Shown: in pieces, positions 52,860 through 62,037 of the stretch | Numbering within the stretch: the stretch's first letter is position 1 | How the letters are laid out: each line of letters starts with the position of its first letter | NCBI RefSeq assembly: GCF_014596445.1 | Contig: NZ_MECL01000179.1 | Span: 26,039 to 90,038, forward strand | Reading direction: 5' to 3' | Length of the DNA: 64,000 nucleotides | Source of the DNA: Streptomyces sp. CBMA29 | GTDB lineage: Bacteria; Actinomycetota; Actinomycetes; Streptomycetales; Streptomycetaceae | Position numbers and translations under genes: made by a program | Notes under the pieces: generated by a model | Told to the model about the DNA's origin: nothing | Databases searched by the model: none | Seen by the model: only the letters and a program-made list of their open reading frames with translations

Positions 52860-54737
52860 ATGTCGATGAGAGACAAGCGCTTGCGGAAACGGCTGGGCGT
52901 CGGATTAGTGGCCGTCAGCGCGATGGCCGCGGTGGCGCTGGCCGGTTCGCCGCAGGCGTCGGCGTCGGCCTCGGCCTCGGCGTCAGCCGCCGAGAAGGGC
53001 ACCGTCTCCCCACAGACGGCGACCCGGACCGCGGCAACCCGGACCGCGGCGGCCGGGACCGCCGCGGCCCAACCGGCCGCCGTACAGCCGAACGCCGTCC
53101 CCGCCGCCCCGAGCGGCTTCACCACCACTTGGAGCGACGACTTCAACGGCGCCGCCAACACCGGCCTGGACACCGGGACATGGCGGTACGACGCCGGTGA
53201 GGGCTGGACCTTCGGGACCGGCGAGATCGAGACGATGACGAACAGCACGGCGAACGTCTACCAGGACGGCAACGGCCATCTGGTGCTCAAGGCACTGCAC
53301 TCGGGCACGGACCCGAACACCGGCTGGACGTCGGGACGGGTCGAGACCCAGGCGGACGGCTTCGGCGCGCAGCCCGGCGGCGTCGTGCGGATGCAGGCGT
53401 CGATCCAGCAGCCGAACGTGAACACGGCCAACGGCGCGGGCTACTGGCCCGCGTTCTGGATGCTGGGGTCGCCGCTGCGCGTGGGCGTGCCGTGGCCGGG
53501 GTCCGGCGAGGTCGACATCCTGGAGGACATCAACGGCCGCGGCTCGGTGTTCGGCACGCTGCACTGCGGGACGAATCCGGGCGGCGCGTGCAACGAGTCC
53601 AGCGGCGTCGGCAGCGGTGAACGGGCCTGCTCCGGCTGCCAGACGGGCTATCACACGTACGCGGTGGAGATCGACCGCTCGACGTCGCCCGAGCAGATCC
53701 GCTGGTACCTGGACGGCGCGAACTACTTCACGCTCAGCTCCAACCAGGTGGACGCGACGGCGTGGGCCAACGCCGTCGACCACAGCTTCTACATCATCTT
53801 CGACCTGGCGATCGGCGGCGGCTTCCCCGCCGCCTTCGGTGGCGGCCCCAACGCGGCCACGGTCAGCGGCGGTTCGCTGAACGTCGACTACGTGGCGGTC
53901 TACAACAAGGCCGCGCCCGGCACCACCGGCGCCAACATCGCCAAGGGCAGGCCGACGACGGCGTCCTCGACCGAGAGCGCGCAGTTCCCGGCGTCCAACG
54001 CGACCGACGGCGATGTCACCACCCGCTGGTCGAGCGGCTTCAGCGACCCGCAGTGGGTCCAGGTCGACCTCGGCCAGTCCTACAACCTCACGCACGCGAG
54101 TCTGGTCTGGGAGGCGGCGGCCGCATCCGCCTACCAGCTACAGACCTCGGCCAACGGCACGACCTGGACGACGGTCTACTCCAACAACAACAGTCCGGCC
54201 GACATCCAGGACACCGCGCTGTCGGCCACGGCCCGCTATGTGCGGGTCTACGCGACCGCCAGAGCCTCCCAATACGGCGATTCGCTCTACGAGTTGGCGC
54301 TGTACGGCACACCGACGTCCGGCGGCGGCGACCCCGGCGGGCCCGGCACACCCACCCTGCTGTCGCAGGGGAAGGCGGCCACGGCCTCGTCCAGTGAGAA
54401 CGGCGGCTTCACGGCGGCGAGCGCGGTGGACGGCGACCCCGGCACCCGCTGGTCCAGCGCCTTCAGCGACCCGCAGTGGCTCCAGGTCGACCTCGGCGCC
54501 GGCCACACCGTCAGCCAGGTGAAGCTCAACTGGGAGGCCGCGTACGCGACGGCGTACAAGATCCAGACCTCCGCGAACGGCACCACCTGGACGGACGTCT
54601 ACTCCACGACCGCCGGCACCGGCGGCAATCAGACGCTGAACGTCACCGGCACCGGGCGGTACGTGCGGATGTACGGGACGGCCCGCGCCACCCAGTACGG
54701 CTACTCGCTCTGGGAGTTCCAGGTGCTCGGCACCTGA
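52860..54737 (+). CDS. Secreted GH16 endo-beta-1,3-glucanase with two F5/8C domains
   Basis: 625 residues. Signal peptide (LGVGLVAVSAMAAVALAGSPQASA), an Ala/Thr linker, GH16 jellyroll (about 85-355) with EVDILEDI containing the catalytic ExDxxE, and WPAFWMLG and WTSGRVET substrate-cleft motifs. Then two F5/8 type C (discoidin) carbohydrate-binding domains (about 360-480 and 500-625: TASSTESAQFPASNATDGDVTTRWSSGFSDPQW and a paralogue). Codon 16 is TTA (52905-52907), predicting bldA dependence. Likely laminarinase-type. Confidence 0.92.
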   Translation: MSMRDKRLRKRLGVGLVAVSAMAAVALAGSPQASASASASASAAEKGTVSPQTATRTAATRTAAAGTAAAQPAAVQPNAVPAAPSGFTTTWSDDFNGAANTGLDTGTWRYDAGEGWTFGTGEIETMTNSTANVYQDGNGHLVLKALHSGTDPNTGWTSGRVETQADGFGAQPGGVVRMQASIQQPNVNTANGAGYWPAFWMLGSPLRVGVPWPGSGEVDILEDINGRGSVFGTLHCGTNPGGACNESSGVGSGERACSGCQTGYHTYAVEIDRSTSPEQIRWYLDGANYFTLSSNQVDATAWANAVDHSFYIIFDLAIGGGFPAAFGGGPNAATVSGGSLNVDYVAVYNKAAPGTTGANIAKGRPTTASSTESAQFPASNATDGDVTTRWSSGFSDPQWVQVDLGQSYNLTHASLVWEAAAASAYQLQTSANGTTWTTVYSNNNSPADIQDTALSATARYVRVYATARASQYGDSLYELALYGTPTSGGGDPGGPGTPTLLSQGKAATASSSENGGFTAASAVDGDPGTRWSSAFSDPQWLQVDLGAGHTVSQVKLNWEAAYATAYKIQTSANGTTWTDVYSTTAGTGGNQTLNVTGTGRYVRMYGTARATQYGYSLWEFQVLGT

Positions 54738-54756
54738 CCGTCAGGACCGCGTGAAC

Positions 54757-54804
54757 ACGTACGGCCGCCTCCGGCGCACGCGCCGGGGGCGGCTTCCGTA
54801 CGTA
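54757..54804. terminator. Terminator hairpin after the GH16 gene
   Basis: ACGTACGGCCGCC pairs with GGCGGC-TT-CCGTACGT, enclosing an inner CCGGCG/CGCCGG stem; one 2-nt bulge. Lies between convergent genes. Confidence 0.6.
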
Positions 54805-55014
54805 CTTCGCCCGGCTCCAGACCTGGCCGTAGAAGGGACTGGACAGCCGCCCCGGCCAGTTGACGAGCGGACCTCCGCGCGTCCACCGGTCGCGTCTTCC
54901 CCCGAGCATGCTCCCCCGCCTCCGTTCCCCGTTACGCCGTTCCCCGCTATGCCGTTCCCCGCTACCTGGTCGCTTCGCGCTGGACGCCCCGCTCCGGCGC
55001 GCCCAACGCGCCCG

Positions 55015-56706
55015 CTACCGGGCCGACTTCAGCGGCAGCCGGTCGAACAGCGTAATCCGCAGGCCGCCCGCGAAGTCCTTCGCGGTGCCCGCCTTGTACT
55101 CGGTCTGGAGGAACTTCCCCTCGTCGGAGGTCATCCCCGCGTACGGCGTGCGCGGCGCGGTGGCCACCAGCCAGATCCGCTGGACGTCCTTGGTGCACAC
55201 CACGGGCGCGGAGCACGGCTGTCCGGTGTACGTACCGTCCCGCTGCGGCGACACCGTCACGTACACCGCGTCCGGCGGGTCGGCCACGGCGCGCAGTTGG
55301 TACGCGGTGCCCCGCATCGCCTTGTCCAGCTCACCGCTGTAGACGACCCCGTCGCCGCCGCGCGTCTGCGTCCGCAGCCAGGCCGAGGCCGCCTGGTAGT
55401 CGGGGAGTCCGGGCCGCGGGTCGGTGCGCAGGCCGTTGAAGGCCGACAGCGAGACCGCGGCCACGGCGACGGCGGCGACCGTGCCGAGCAGGATCTGCCG
55501 GGTCGCCGCCCCGCGCTCCCTGCCGGGCAGCAGCTTGGCAAGACCGCACACCCCGGCGCCCGCGAGCAGCGCGACGGCGGGCACGGTGAAGACGAAGTAC
55601 GACGGCGTGAACAGGTTGCCGTACGAGCGCAGTCCGAACAGCGCGACCGGCGGCAGCACCGCCCACACCAGCAGCGGCACACCGTTCCTGCGGCCGAGCA
55701 GCACCCCGAGCAGCGCGAGGCCGCCCACCGCGAGGGCGACGTGCTGCGAGCCGAGCAGCTCCTGCGGCAGCCGCAGCAGCGCGTGCACGTCGGTGCCGCC
55801 CTGCGGGTCCTGGTGGTTCTGGCCGCGCGCCAGCATCAGCACCGCGAAGAGCGGCGCGACCGGCACCAGCGTCACCGCCAACCACGCGCCGGTGCGCTGA
55901 CGTTCGGTGGCCAGCGTGATCAGCAGATACGCCACCACGACCGTGGCCGCCACCGGGTGGAACAGCCCCGTGCACAGCATCCCGAACGCGTATCCGCCCG
56001 ACCGGTCCGCGCCCACGTGGTCCAGCGCCCGGTACAGCAGCAGCGCCCCGGCCACCACCGACAGCGCCGCCAGCGCGAACGGCCGTGCCTCCTGCGCGAA
56101 TCGCGTCGTCACCGGCAGCACCGCGAACACCAGCCCCGCGGCCAGCCCGGTCGGCGCGTCGAACATCCGGCGGCCGAGCAGCGCCAGCAGCCCCGCCGTC
56201 ACCGCCGTCGCCACCACCGACGGCGCCCGCAGCACCGCGGGCGAACTCCCCGCGACCGAGACCCAGATGTGCATCAGCACGTAGTAAGGCGCCAGCACCA
56301 CATCGGTGTTGTCCAGCAGCCGCCCGAGGTCCGACCACGACAGATGCGCCGCCCACCACGTCGCCGCCTCGTCCTCCCTGACCTGCGCCGCGCCCACCCG
56401 GTACCCGCCCGCGACGAACGTCACCAGCATCGGCGGCAGCGTGATCGCGGCGCGGCCCATCCCGCGCCGCTTCTCCTCCTGCCGCTTCTCTTCCCGCCGG
56501 CGCGCCGCCCGCCCGCCCGTGGCCGGGCGGTCCCCGGTGCTGTCGTCCCTGATCTCCCACTCGCCCTGGTCGTGATGGGAGTTCCGCGGCTGCGGAATGA
56601 CCGAGATGGGGATGGTGTCGGGGTGATCGGGGTGGTCGGGGTGGTCGGGGTGGTCGGGGTGGTCGGGGTGGTCGGCGCCGGATGCGAGGGCTTCCCGCTC
56701 GCTCAT
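55015..56706 (-). CDS. Multi-pass membrane glycosyltransferase (GT39/GT83-like)
   Basis: 563 residues with about 10-11 TM helices. An N-terminal acidic region carries six HPD repeats. The first external loop has REDEAATWWAAHLSWSDLGRLLDNTDVVLAPYYVLMHIW, the acidic-motif plus D/E pattern of dolichol- or polyprenyl-phosphate-mannose-dependent transferases, and RFAQEARPFALAALSVV a later TM. Large C-terminal periplasmic domain. Last gene of the polysaccharide operon, 4-nt overlap with the GH26-like gene. Probably adds a sugar from a lipid donor on the outer face. Confidence 0.78.
   Translation of the reverse strand: MSEREALASGADHPDHPDHPDHPDHPDHPDTIPISVIPQPRNSHHDQGEWEIRDDSTGDRPATGGRAARRREEKRQEEKRRGMGRAAITLPPMLVTFVAGGYRVGAAQVREDEAATWWAAHLSWSDLGRLLDNTDVVLAPYYVLMHIWVSVAGSSPAVLRAPSVVATAVTAGLLALLGRRMFDAPTGLAAGLVFAVLPVTTRFAQEARPFALAALSVVAGALLLYRALDHVGADRSGGYAFGMLCTGLFHPVAATVVVAYLLITLATERQRTGAWLAVTLVPVAPLFAVLMLARGQNHQDPQGGTDVHALLRLPQELLGSQHVALAVGGLALLGVLLGRRNGVPLLVWAVLPPVALFGLRSYGNLFTPSYFVFTVPAVALLAGAGVCGLAKLLPGRERGAATRQILLGTVAAVAVAAVSLSAFNGLRTDPRPGLPDYQAASAWLRTQTRGGDGVVYSGELDKAMRGTAYQLRAVADPPDAVYVTVSPQRDGTYTGQPCSAPVVCTKDVQRIWLVATAPRTPYAGMTSDEGKFLQTEYKAGTAKDFAGGLRITLFDRLPLKSAR
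56620..56673. repeat. 9-bp tandem repeat
   Basis: Six units of GGGGTGGTC (first one GGGGTGATC) near the start of the membrane glycosyltransferase gene, encoding (HPD) repeats. Confidence 0.9.
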
Positions 56707-57986
56707 GGGGTGCTCCCGGCGGGGGAGTCGGAGGGCGAGGCCGCGGGCGCGCCCGGTGAAGGACCGGACGACGTCTTCGTCTGCCCGGTCGCCAGCCGTA
56801 GTGTGGCCAGACCGGCCTGGAACGCCTGCTGTTCGGCCTTGCTTGAGGTGAACCGCCAGTTGGCGCGGGCGCCGGTGTCCCGGTCCTTCTGCATCCAGAT
56901 GAAGCCGACGATGTCCGGATGGGCCTGGAGCCAGGGGAAGAAGGCCCGGACCCAGTTCAGTTGCTGCTTGTCGATCTGCGCGCCGGTCTCCATGATGATC
57001 AGCGGCTTGTCGGCGAAGGCCCGCACCTGCTTGATCGTCGCGCCGAAGGTGATCTCGGGAGTCTTCTCGCGCACGCCGTAGCCGGTCATCCCGATCCAGT
57101 CGACGTAGTCGTCACCCGGGTAGTACGGCTGGAGTTTCACCTTCGGCTTCGGACGGATGATGTTCGGCGACCAGGTCCAGATCACGTTGGTGGCCCCGGC
57201 CTTGTCGAAGAGGTCGTGGACGTGCCGCCACGCCTGCACGTATTCGCCCGGCTTGTTGGCGTTCACCGCCTCCGACCAGGGGTACCAGCCGCCGTTCATC
57301 TCGTGCGCGAGGCGCAGCACCAGGGGCCACTTGGCGTCGGCGATGGCCGTGGCCGTACGGGTGATGTAGGCGTCGAACCTGCCGCTGATGATGTTGCCGA
57401 GCCGGAACTTGGGCTGATCGGTGTTCGTGTCGAGGATGACGCCGCCCGCCGGATTCTGCACACCGCCCGCCCAGGGCTCCCAGGTCAGCACGGGGAGCGT
57501 GCCGTGTTCGTAGGCCGCCGTCATCGAGTACGGGTTGAACTCGTGCTCCCAGTCGAGGAAGTACGAGGCCATGGTCGGCCGGATGCCGCCGTCGTCGGTG
57601 GTGAACCCGTCCAGTTCCTTGGCGTCGTAGGGGGCCTTGACGGTGGCCGCGCCGAAGTAGATGCCGTCCGGTTTCATGAACTGCTGCTTGGTCGGCACGT
57701 TCGGGTCGCTCTTGCCTTTGAGCCGGTCGAGCAGTCCCGGGTTGCTCTTGCTGCCGCCGCCGAGTCCGGAGTAGCTGTTGCCCTGCGCGTTGGAAACCAC
57801 GGCCATGTAGACGCCGTAGGACAGCGCGGAGAGCAGGACCGCGTTGACGGCCATCCAGATCCGCAGCCGGATGCCGGTGCCGCGGCTCCACCAGTGTGAC
57901 GGCTTCTTGCGCCGGCGCTTGGCCTCCGCCCGGCTCCCCGACCGGTTCGCGGACCGGTTGGCGGCCGGCCTGTTGTGGCTAGACAC
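56703..57986 (-). CDS. Membrane-anchored GH26-like glycoside hydrolase
   Basis: 427 residues. Basic N-terminus, one TM anchor (about 44-65), then a GH26-type barrel (about 100-400): GIYFGAATV, LPVLTWEPW, LRLAHEMNGGWYPWSE with the acid/base Glu, VIWTWSPN, YYPGDDYVDWIGMTGYG, and PLIIMETG with the nucleophile Glu. GTG 57986 overlaps the upstream GT2 stop by 8 nt; ATGA overlap with the next gene. Probably trims or edits the polymer made by the adjacent synthase (beta-mannan-like). Confidence 0.85.
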   Translation of the reverse strand: MSSHNRPAANRSANRSGSRAEAKRRRKKPSHWWSRGTGIRLRIWMAVNAVLLSALSYGVYMAVVSNAQGNSYSGLGGGSKSNPGLLDRLKGKSDPNVPTKQQFMKPDGIYFGAATVKAPYDAKELDGFTTDDGGIRPTMASYFLDWEHEFNPYSMTAAYEHGTLPVLTWEPWAGGVQNPAGGVILDTNTDQPKFRLGNIISGRFDAYITRTATAIADAKWPLVLRLAHEMNGGWYPWSEAVNANKPGEYVQAWRHVHDLFDKAGATNVIWTWSPNIIRPKPKVKLQPYYPGDDYVDWIGMTGYGVREKTPEITFGATIKQVRAFADKPLIIMETGAQIDKQQLNWVRAFFPWLQAHPDIVGFIWMQKDRDTGARANWRFTSSKAEQQAFQAGLATLRLATGQTKTSSGPSPGAPAASPSDSPAGSTP

Positions 57987-59298
57987 TCATCATCACCGAC
58001 CCCCCGAGCATGAGGCCGCCGATCACGTATGGCACCAGGACCAGGGAGCTGTGGGACTTCTCGCCCGCGAAGCTGTCGGCGCGGGTGCCCCAACTCGCGT
58101 TGTGCGCGCAGCGGAAGAAGCCGAGCAGACGCACCGGCAGCAGCAGCAGGGTGTTGATCACCATGAAGGTGGGCAGGAAGAGCAGATCCTGCGGCCGGTA
58201 GGCGAAGTGCCGCCCGAAGCGGAACATCAGCGAGAACAGCGACATCACGGCGGCCAGCGCGAGGAGCAGCACCAGTGACTTCGTGGGGTCGCTGGGCAGC
58301 GGCAGATCATCGTAGATGGTGGGCCGGCCGCGGTGGAATGCGGCGACCAGCCAGGAGGCGAAGGTGCCGAGGAGCACGAACGGCACGGCCACGTCGGTGA
58401 AGTAGAACAAGGCGAGCATCTTCGCGTTGCGCAGCATCCACGGCATCATCCGCAGCGTGTTGTACTGCGAGCCGCGCGCCCAGCGGTACTGCTGCTTGGC
58501 CAGCTTCTTCAACTGGAGCGGGGCGTCGGTGTAGACGAGCGACGTGGACTGGTAGACGGTCTTGTACCCGGCTTTGAGCGTGTAGTTGGTGAGCGTGCGG
58601 TCGTCGCTCACCTCCAGGAAGACGCCGAGGAACTTCTCGCCGAGGAAGGCGTCCATGCAGTCGAAGAGGATGTGGCTGCGGAAGGCGATGGTGCGGCCGG
58701 GCAGGCAGCCGACAGTGCCGAGCACGCTCATCGCGGGCATCGAGTACTGACACCGCACGCTCTCCAGCCAGTCCGCCCAGCGGGTGAGCACGGTACGGCT
58801 CGGCTGGAGGATGCGCTGACGGGTCGTCACCCCACCGACCTCGCGGTCGCGGAACGGCTTGACCAGTTCGCTGAGGGTGTTGGCGGTCCAGATGGTGTCG
58901 GAGTCGACGAGTACGGCGATCTCGCCGCTGGATTCCGCCAGGCCGACCTTGAGCGCGTTGCGTTTGCCGGGGACGGGCGTCCACCGCCAGAACACGCCGA
59001 GGTCGTCGCAGATCCGCTCAAGTGCCTCGTTGCGCCGCCCGTTGATGACCACGATGATCTCGGTCGGCCGCTGGTCGATGATCCGGCCGACGACCTCGCG
59101 GAAGAGGTCCTCGGGCTCGTCCACCACCGGAATGATCACGGAGGTGGTGGTCTGGAACGGGCGCTTCCAGGGCTTGTAGCGACGCGCGAGCACGACCTTG
59201 ATCAGCCACAGTAACCAGACCAGCGCCATGAAGGCGGCGAAAGGGTACACCACCCCCTGGAGCCGCAACTCACGGATCTCCAGCAAGAACGCCAGCAT
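57979..59298 (-). CDS. Processive GT2 family membrane glycosyltransferase
   Basis: 439 residues. N-terminal TM helix (VVYPFAAFMALVWLLWLIKVVL), cytosolic GT-A domain and four C-terminal TM helices. Synthase motifs: AVLVDSDTIW (DxD-like), LEVSDDRTLTN (catalytic Asp region) and QQYRWARG (QxxRW). This is the pattern of hyaluronan/cellulose/mannan synthases that extrude a polymer. ATG 59298 with AAGGAAG upstream. TTA codon at residue 29 (59212-59214). First gene of the polysaccharide operon. Confidence 0.9.
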   Translation of the reverse strand: MLAFLLEIRELRLQGVVYPFAAFMALVWLLWLIKVVLARRYKPWKRPFQTTTSVIIPVVDEPEDLFREVVGRIIDQRPTEIIVVINGRRNEALERICDDLGVFWRWTPVPGKRNALKVGLAESSGEIAVLVDSDTIWTANTLSELVKPFRDREVGGVTTRQRILQPSRTVLTRWADWLESVRCQYSMPAMSVLGTVGCLPGRTIAFRSHILFDCMDAFLGEKFLGVFLEVSDDRTLTNYTLKAGYKTVYQSTSLVYTDAPLQLKKLAKQQYRWARGSQYNTLRMMPWMLRNAKMLALFYFTDVAVPFVLLGTFASWLVAAFHRGRPTIYDDLPLPSDPTKSLVLLLALAAVMSLFSLMFRFGRHFAYRPQDLLFLPTFMVINTLLLLPVRLLGFFRCAHNASWGTRADSFAGEKSHSSLVLVPYVIGGLMLGGSVMMSV

Positions 59299-59739
59299 GT
59301 CTTCCTTATCGCGCCGATTCCCCCGAGCCACATACAAGGCGGCGTGCCGCAGAGAGCGTATGTGGTGACACGATTTTTATCATATGAACCTTAGCGTCCC
59401 TCACGGGATCACCTTGAGTAACGCCTCTGCCGCGTACACAACGGCCCAGTCGCGTGAGTTGTGTTACACCTCGACGGCAAGCCCGTTCAGTCCGGCCCGG
59501 AATTACCTGGACAAACGACCGGAGCGGTGAAATCCAGGTCACATTCGTGTAGGTCCTGTGTCAATCGGACGGTGCGGACGTCCGGTCATCGCACCGGTCC
59601 GGTGCGCGACGGCCCGGCCGACCCGGAGGCCCGACTCGTGGAACCGGCCGCGGCCGCACCGCCCGGACACCTAGAGACGACCATAGGTTCGTCTGATGAG
59701 ATGCTTCCCGTGACGGTTCGCCGAGCAGAATGGCCGGGA
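59299..59739. promoter_or_regulatory. Divergent promoter region of the polysaccharide locus
   Basis: 441 nt between the GT2 gene (minus) and the GH26-like lipoprotein gene (plus). An AT-rich island at 59368-59388 (GATTTTTATCATATG) is the only promoter-like stretch, and the remainder is GC-rich with no gene. Confidence 0.55.
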
Positions 59740-60837
59740 ATGAATGTGCTCACACGAGGGAAGCGGCGGCGGCCCTTCCTGGTGAACGCCCTGGCAGGCG
59801 CGCTCGTGGGCGCCCTGCTGCTGCCGCTGGCCGCGTGCTCCTCCGGGGGCCAGGAGCGCATCGACGACTCCGGCAATCCCGCACAGTCCACGCCTTCCGG
59901 AACATCCGCCGCAGATCCCGTGGCGCGCACCAAAACACTGAGCAAGGCGGCATATCTGCATCCGAAAGGCGTCTATTTCGGCGTCGCGACATTCCACGCA
60001 CCGGCATGGGCGACCACCGCGGCCGTGACCGCGGCGTCGGAGCGTCACCCGCGAATGCTGGAGTACTACCAGGGCTGGAACGAGGATTTCTCCGCCGCCG
60101 ACGCCGAACTCAGTTACAAGCAAGGTGCGGTGCCCTTGCTCACCTGGGAACCGTTCGCCAAGTCGCGGGCCGCCGACCAGCCGGAGTACTCGCTGAAGAA
60201 GATCGCGTCGGGGTCGTTCGACTCCTATGTGATCCGATTCGCGCGCCAGGTCAAAGCGGCGGGGCAGCCGATCGCCCTGCGCTTCGCGCACGAGATGAAC
60301 GGCGACTGGTACCCCTGGTCCGAGAAGAACAGCGGCAACTCGCAGGGCGACTACGTGAAGGCGTGGCGGCACATCCACGACCTCTTCCAGGCCGTGGGCG
60401 CGACCGAGGTGATCTGGGTCTGGAGCCCGAACGCGCTCCGTGGCGCCCGCGACGTCCCGCTCAAACCGCTCTACCCAGGGGACGGTTACGTCGACTGGAT
60501 CGGCGTCGACGGCTACGGCTTCGGTGAGGAGACGGCCACCGAGGTGATCCAGCCCACGGTGGACGAGATCACGAAGTTCTCGCACAAGCCGATCCTGCTG
60601 AGCGAGACCGGCAGTTCACCGGGACCGCAGCAGCCCGGCTGGACCGCCGACCTCTTCCGCTGGATCAAACGGACGCCCAATGTGATCGGCTTCGTGTGGT
60701 TCCAGCACAGCGTGGACGAAGGCGGCCAGTACGACTACCGCTTCGACGTCAATCCGCAGACCAAAGCCGCATTCCGGAAGGGACTTGATTCCCTCACCCT
60801 GAGCCCGTGGCCGGTCACTTCCGATGCGCCCCAATAA
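59740..60837 (+). CDS. GH26-like lipoprotein glycoside hydrolase
   Basis: 365 residues. Basic start, hydrophobic core and lipobox LPLAAC (Cys at about 30), then a GH26-type barrel: GVYFGVATFHAPAW, LLTWEPF, LRFAHEMNGDWYPWSE (acid/base Glu), VIWVWSPN, YPGDGYVDWIGVDGYG, PILLSETGS (nucleophile Glu). Paralogue of the anchored GH26 protein on the other strand, differing mainly in the membrane attachment. ATG 59740 chosen because it gives the lipoprotein signal; upstream in-frame ATG/GTG are possible. Likely acts on the same exopolysaccharide. Confidence 0.86.
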   Translation: MNVLTRGKRRRPFLVNALAGALVGALLLPLAACSSGGQERIDDSGNPAQSTPSGTSAADPVARTKTLSKAAYLHPKGVYFGVATFHAPAWATTAAVTAASERHPRMLEYYQGWNEDFSAADAELSYKQGAVPLLTWEPFAKSRAADQPEYSLKKIASGSFDSYVIRFARQVKAAGQPIALRFAHEMNGDWYPWSEKNSGNSQGDYVKAWRHIHDLFQAVGATEVIWVWSPNALRGARDVPLKPLYPGDGYVDWIGVDGYGFGEETATEVIQPTVDEITKFSHKPILLSETGSSPGPQQPGWTADLFRWIKRTPNVIGFVWFQHSVDEGGQYDYRFDVNPQTKAAFRKGLDSLTLSPWPVTSDAPQ

Positions 60838-60916
60838 GGGGAGAAGACACCCCGCGTACATGTCTGACGCTATGATTCACCGAAATGAGTGACGGGAAAG
60901 GCGAACTTCTCCGGCC

Positions 60917-61891
60917 ATGAGTACTCCCACGGGGCCCCCGGAAGATCCTCGCATACCGCACCAGAACGGTGCCGTACCGCAGGTCGAACAGCAGCCGACG
61001 CAGGCCGCGCAACCGACGCAGCAGGCGCAACCGGGTTACGGCTACCCCCCGACCCAGCGTCCGCAGTCGGTCCAGCAGGGCTACCCGTACGAAATCCGTC
61101 CAGGCGTACCGCAGTTCCCGCAGCCGCAGCCCTACGTGCCCAATCCGAACGAGCCCGACTGGTCGGCGCTCGCGGACCAGCACGTGGCCGAGCAGCGGGC
61201 GCGCAAGAAGCGGATGCTCATCATCGGCGTGGCGGCCGTCCTGGTCGTGGCCGTGGCGGGCGCGGCGGCGCTGTTCCTGATGGGCGGGTCCAAGAAGGAC
61301 GACGACACCGTCGCCAAGGACGGCAAGGACAAGCAGACGACCGCGCCGGCCGTCCAGCCGAGCGATTCCGCCAGCACTTCGCCGAGCACGGAACCGAGCG
61401 GCTCGCCGAGCGGCACCTCGACACCCACGATGCAGGGCAAGGACCTCTTCTCCGACACGTCCACGCGGGTCAACGGCCAGACCTTCACGCGGAAGACCAC
61501 CAGCCACGAAGCACCGTGCTGGAAGGCCACCCGCAGCGGTCTCGGTCCGACGCTCGGGCCGAACAAGTGCGCCCAGGTCGTGCTCGCCACCTACACCGCG
61601 GCGAAGTCGTCGGTGACCGTCGGCGTGATGGTCTTCCCCAGCGCCAAGGAAGCGAACGCGGTGAACAGCGCCTTCAAGGGCGAACTGATCCCGCTCACCA
61701 ACAAGTCGGGCATCCCGAACTTCTGCGAGAAGGTCGCGTGCGCGGTGACCCACGCCGTCCACGACCGTTACCTCTACACGACGATCGCCGGCCCCAACAA
61801 CGGCACCGCGGGTGTCAAGGACGACGACGCGATCGCCGCCGGCCACGGCATCGCCGGTTACACCCTGACCCGGCTGACCGAACTGGACTGA
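60917..61891 (+). CDS. Gln/Pro-rich membrane protein of unknown function
   Basis: 324 residues. A Gln/Pro/Tyr-rich disordered cytoplasmic part (1-90, PTQAAQPTQQAQPGYGYPPTQ), one TM helix (LIIGVAAVLVVAVAGAAALFLMG), a Ser/Pro/Thr linker and an extracytoplasmic beta-rich domain with four cysteines (HEAPCWKATRSGLGPTLGPNKCAQ, IPNFCEKVACAVT). This layout is common among Streptomyces hypothetical proteins near secretion or polysaccharide genes; no activity is known. Confidence 0.7.
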   Translation: MSTPTGPPEDPRIPHQNGAVPQVEQQPTQAAQPTQQAQPGYGYPPTQRPQSVQQGYPYEIRPGVPQFPQPQPYVPNPNEPDWSALADQHVAEQRARKKRMLIIGVAAVLVVAVAGAAALFLMGGSKKDDDTVAKDGKDKQTTAPAVQPSDSASTSPSTEPSGSPSGTSTPTMQGKDLFSDTSTRVNGQTFTRKTTSHEAPCWKATRSGLGPTLGPNKCAQVVLATYTAAKSSVTVGVMVFPSAKEANAVNSAFKGELIPLTNKSGIPNFCEKVACAVTHAVHDRYLYTTIAGPNNGTAGVKDDDAIAAGHGIAGYTLTRLTELD

Positions 61892-62037
61892 CCCGCAGCC
61901 GTCGTTCCCGCCCCGCGCCCGCTAGGGCGTGACACGTCACGGCCCCGCGCGCTTGTGCCGCCATCGCCGGTCAGCCGCCATACGCCACTCGGCACGTCCG
62001 TACGGTTCCGGGTGTTCCGGACACACCTCGCCCATGA

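Noticed and set aside
61925..61945. GTGACACGTCAC palindrome between the membrane protein and FHA genes as terminator
   Set aside because: The central loop is too short for an RNA hairpin without losing pairs; left unassigned.
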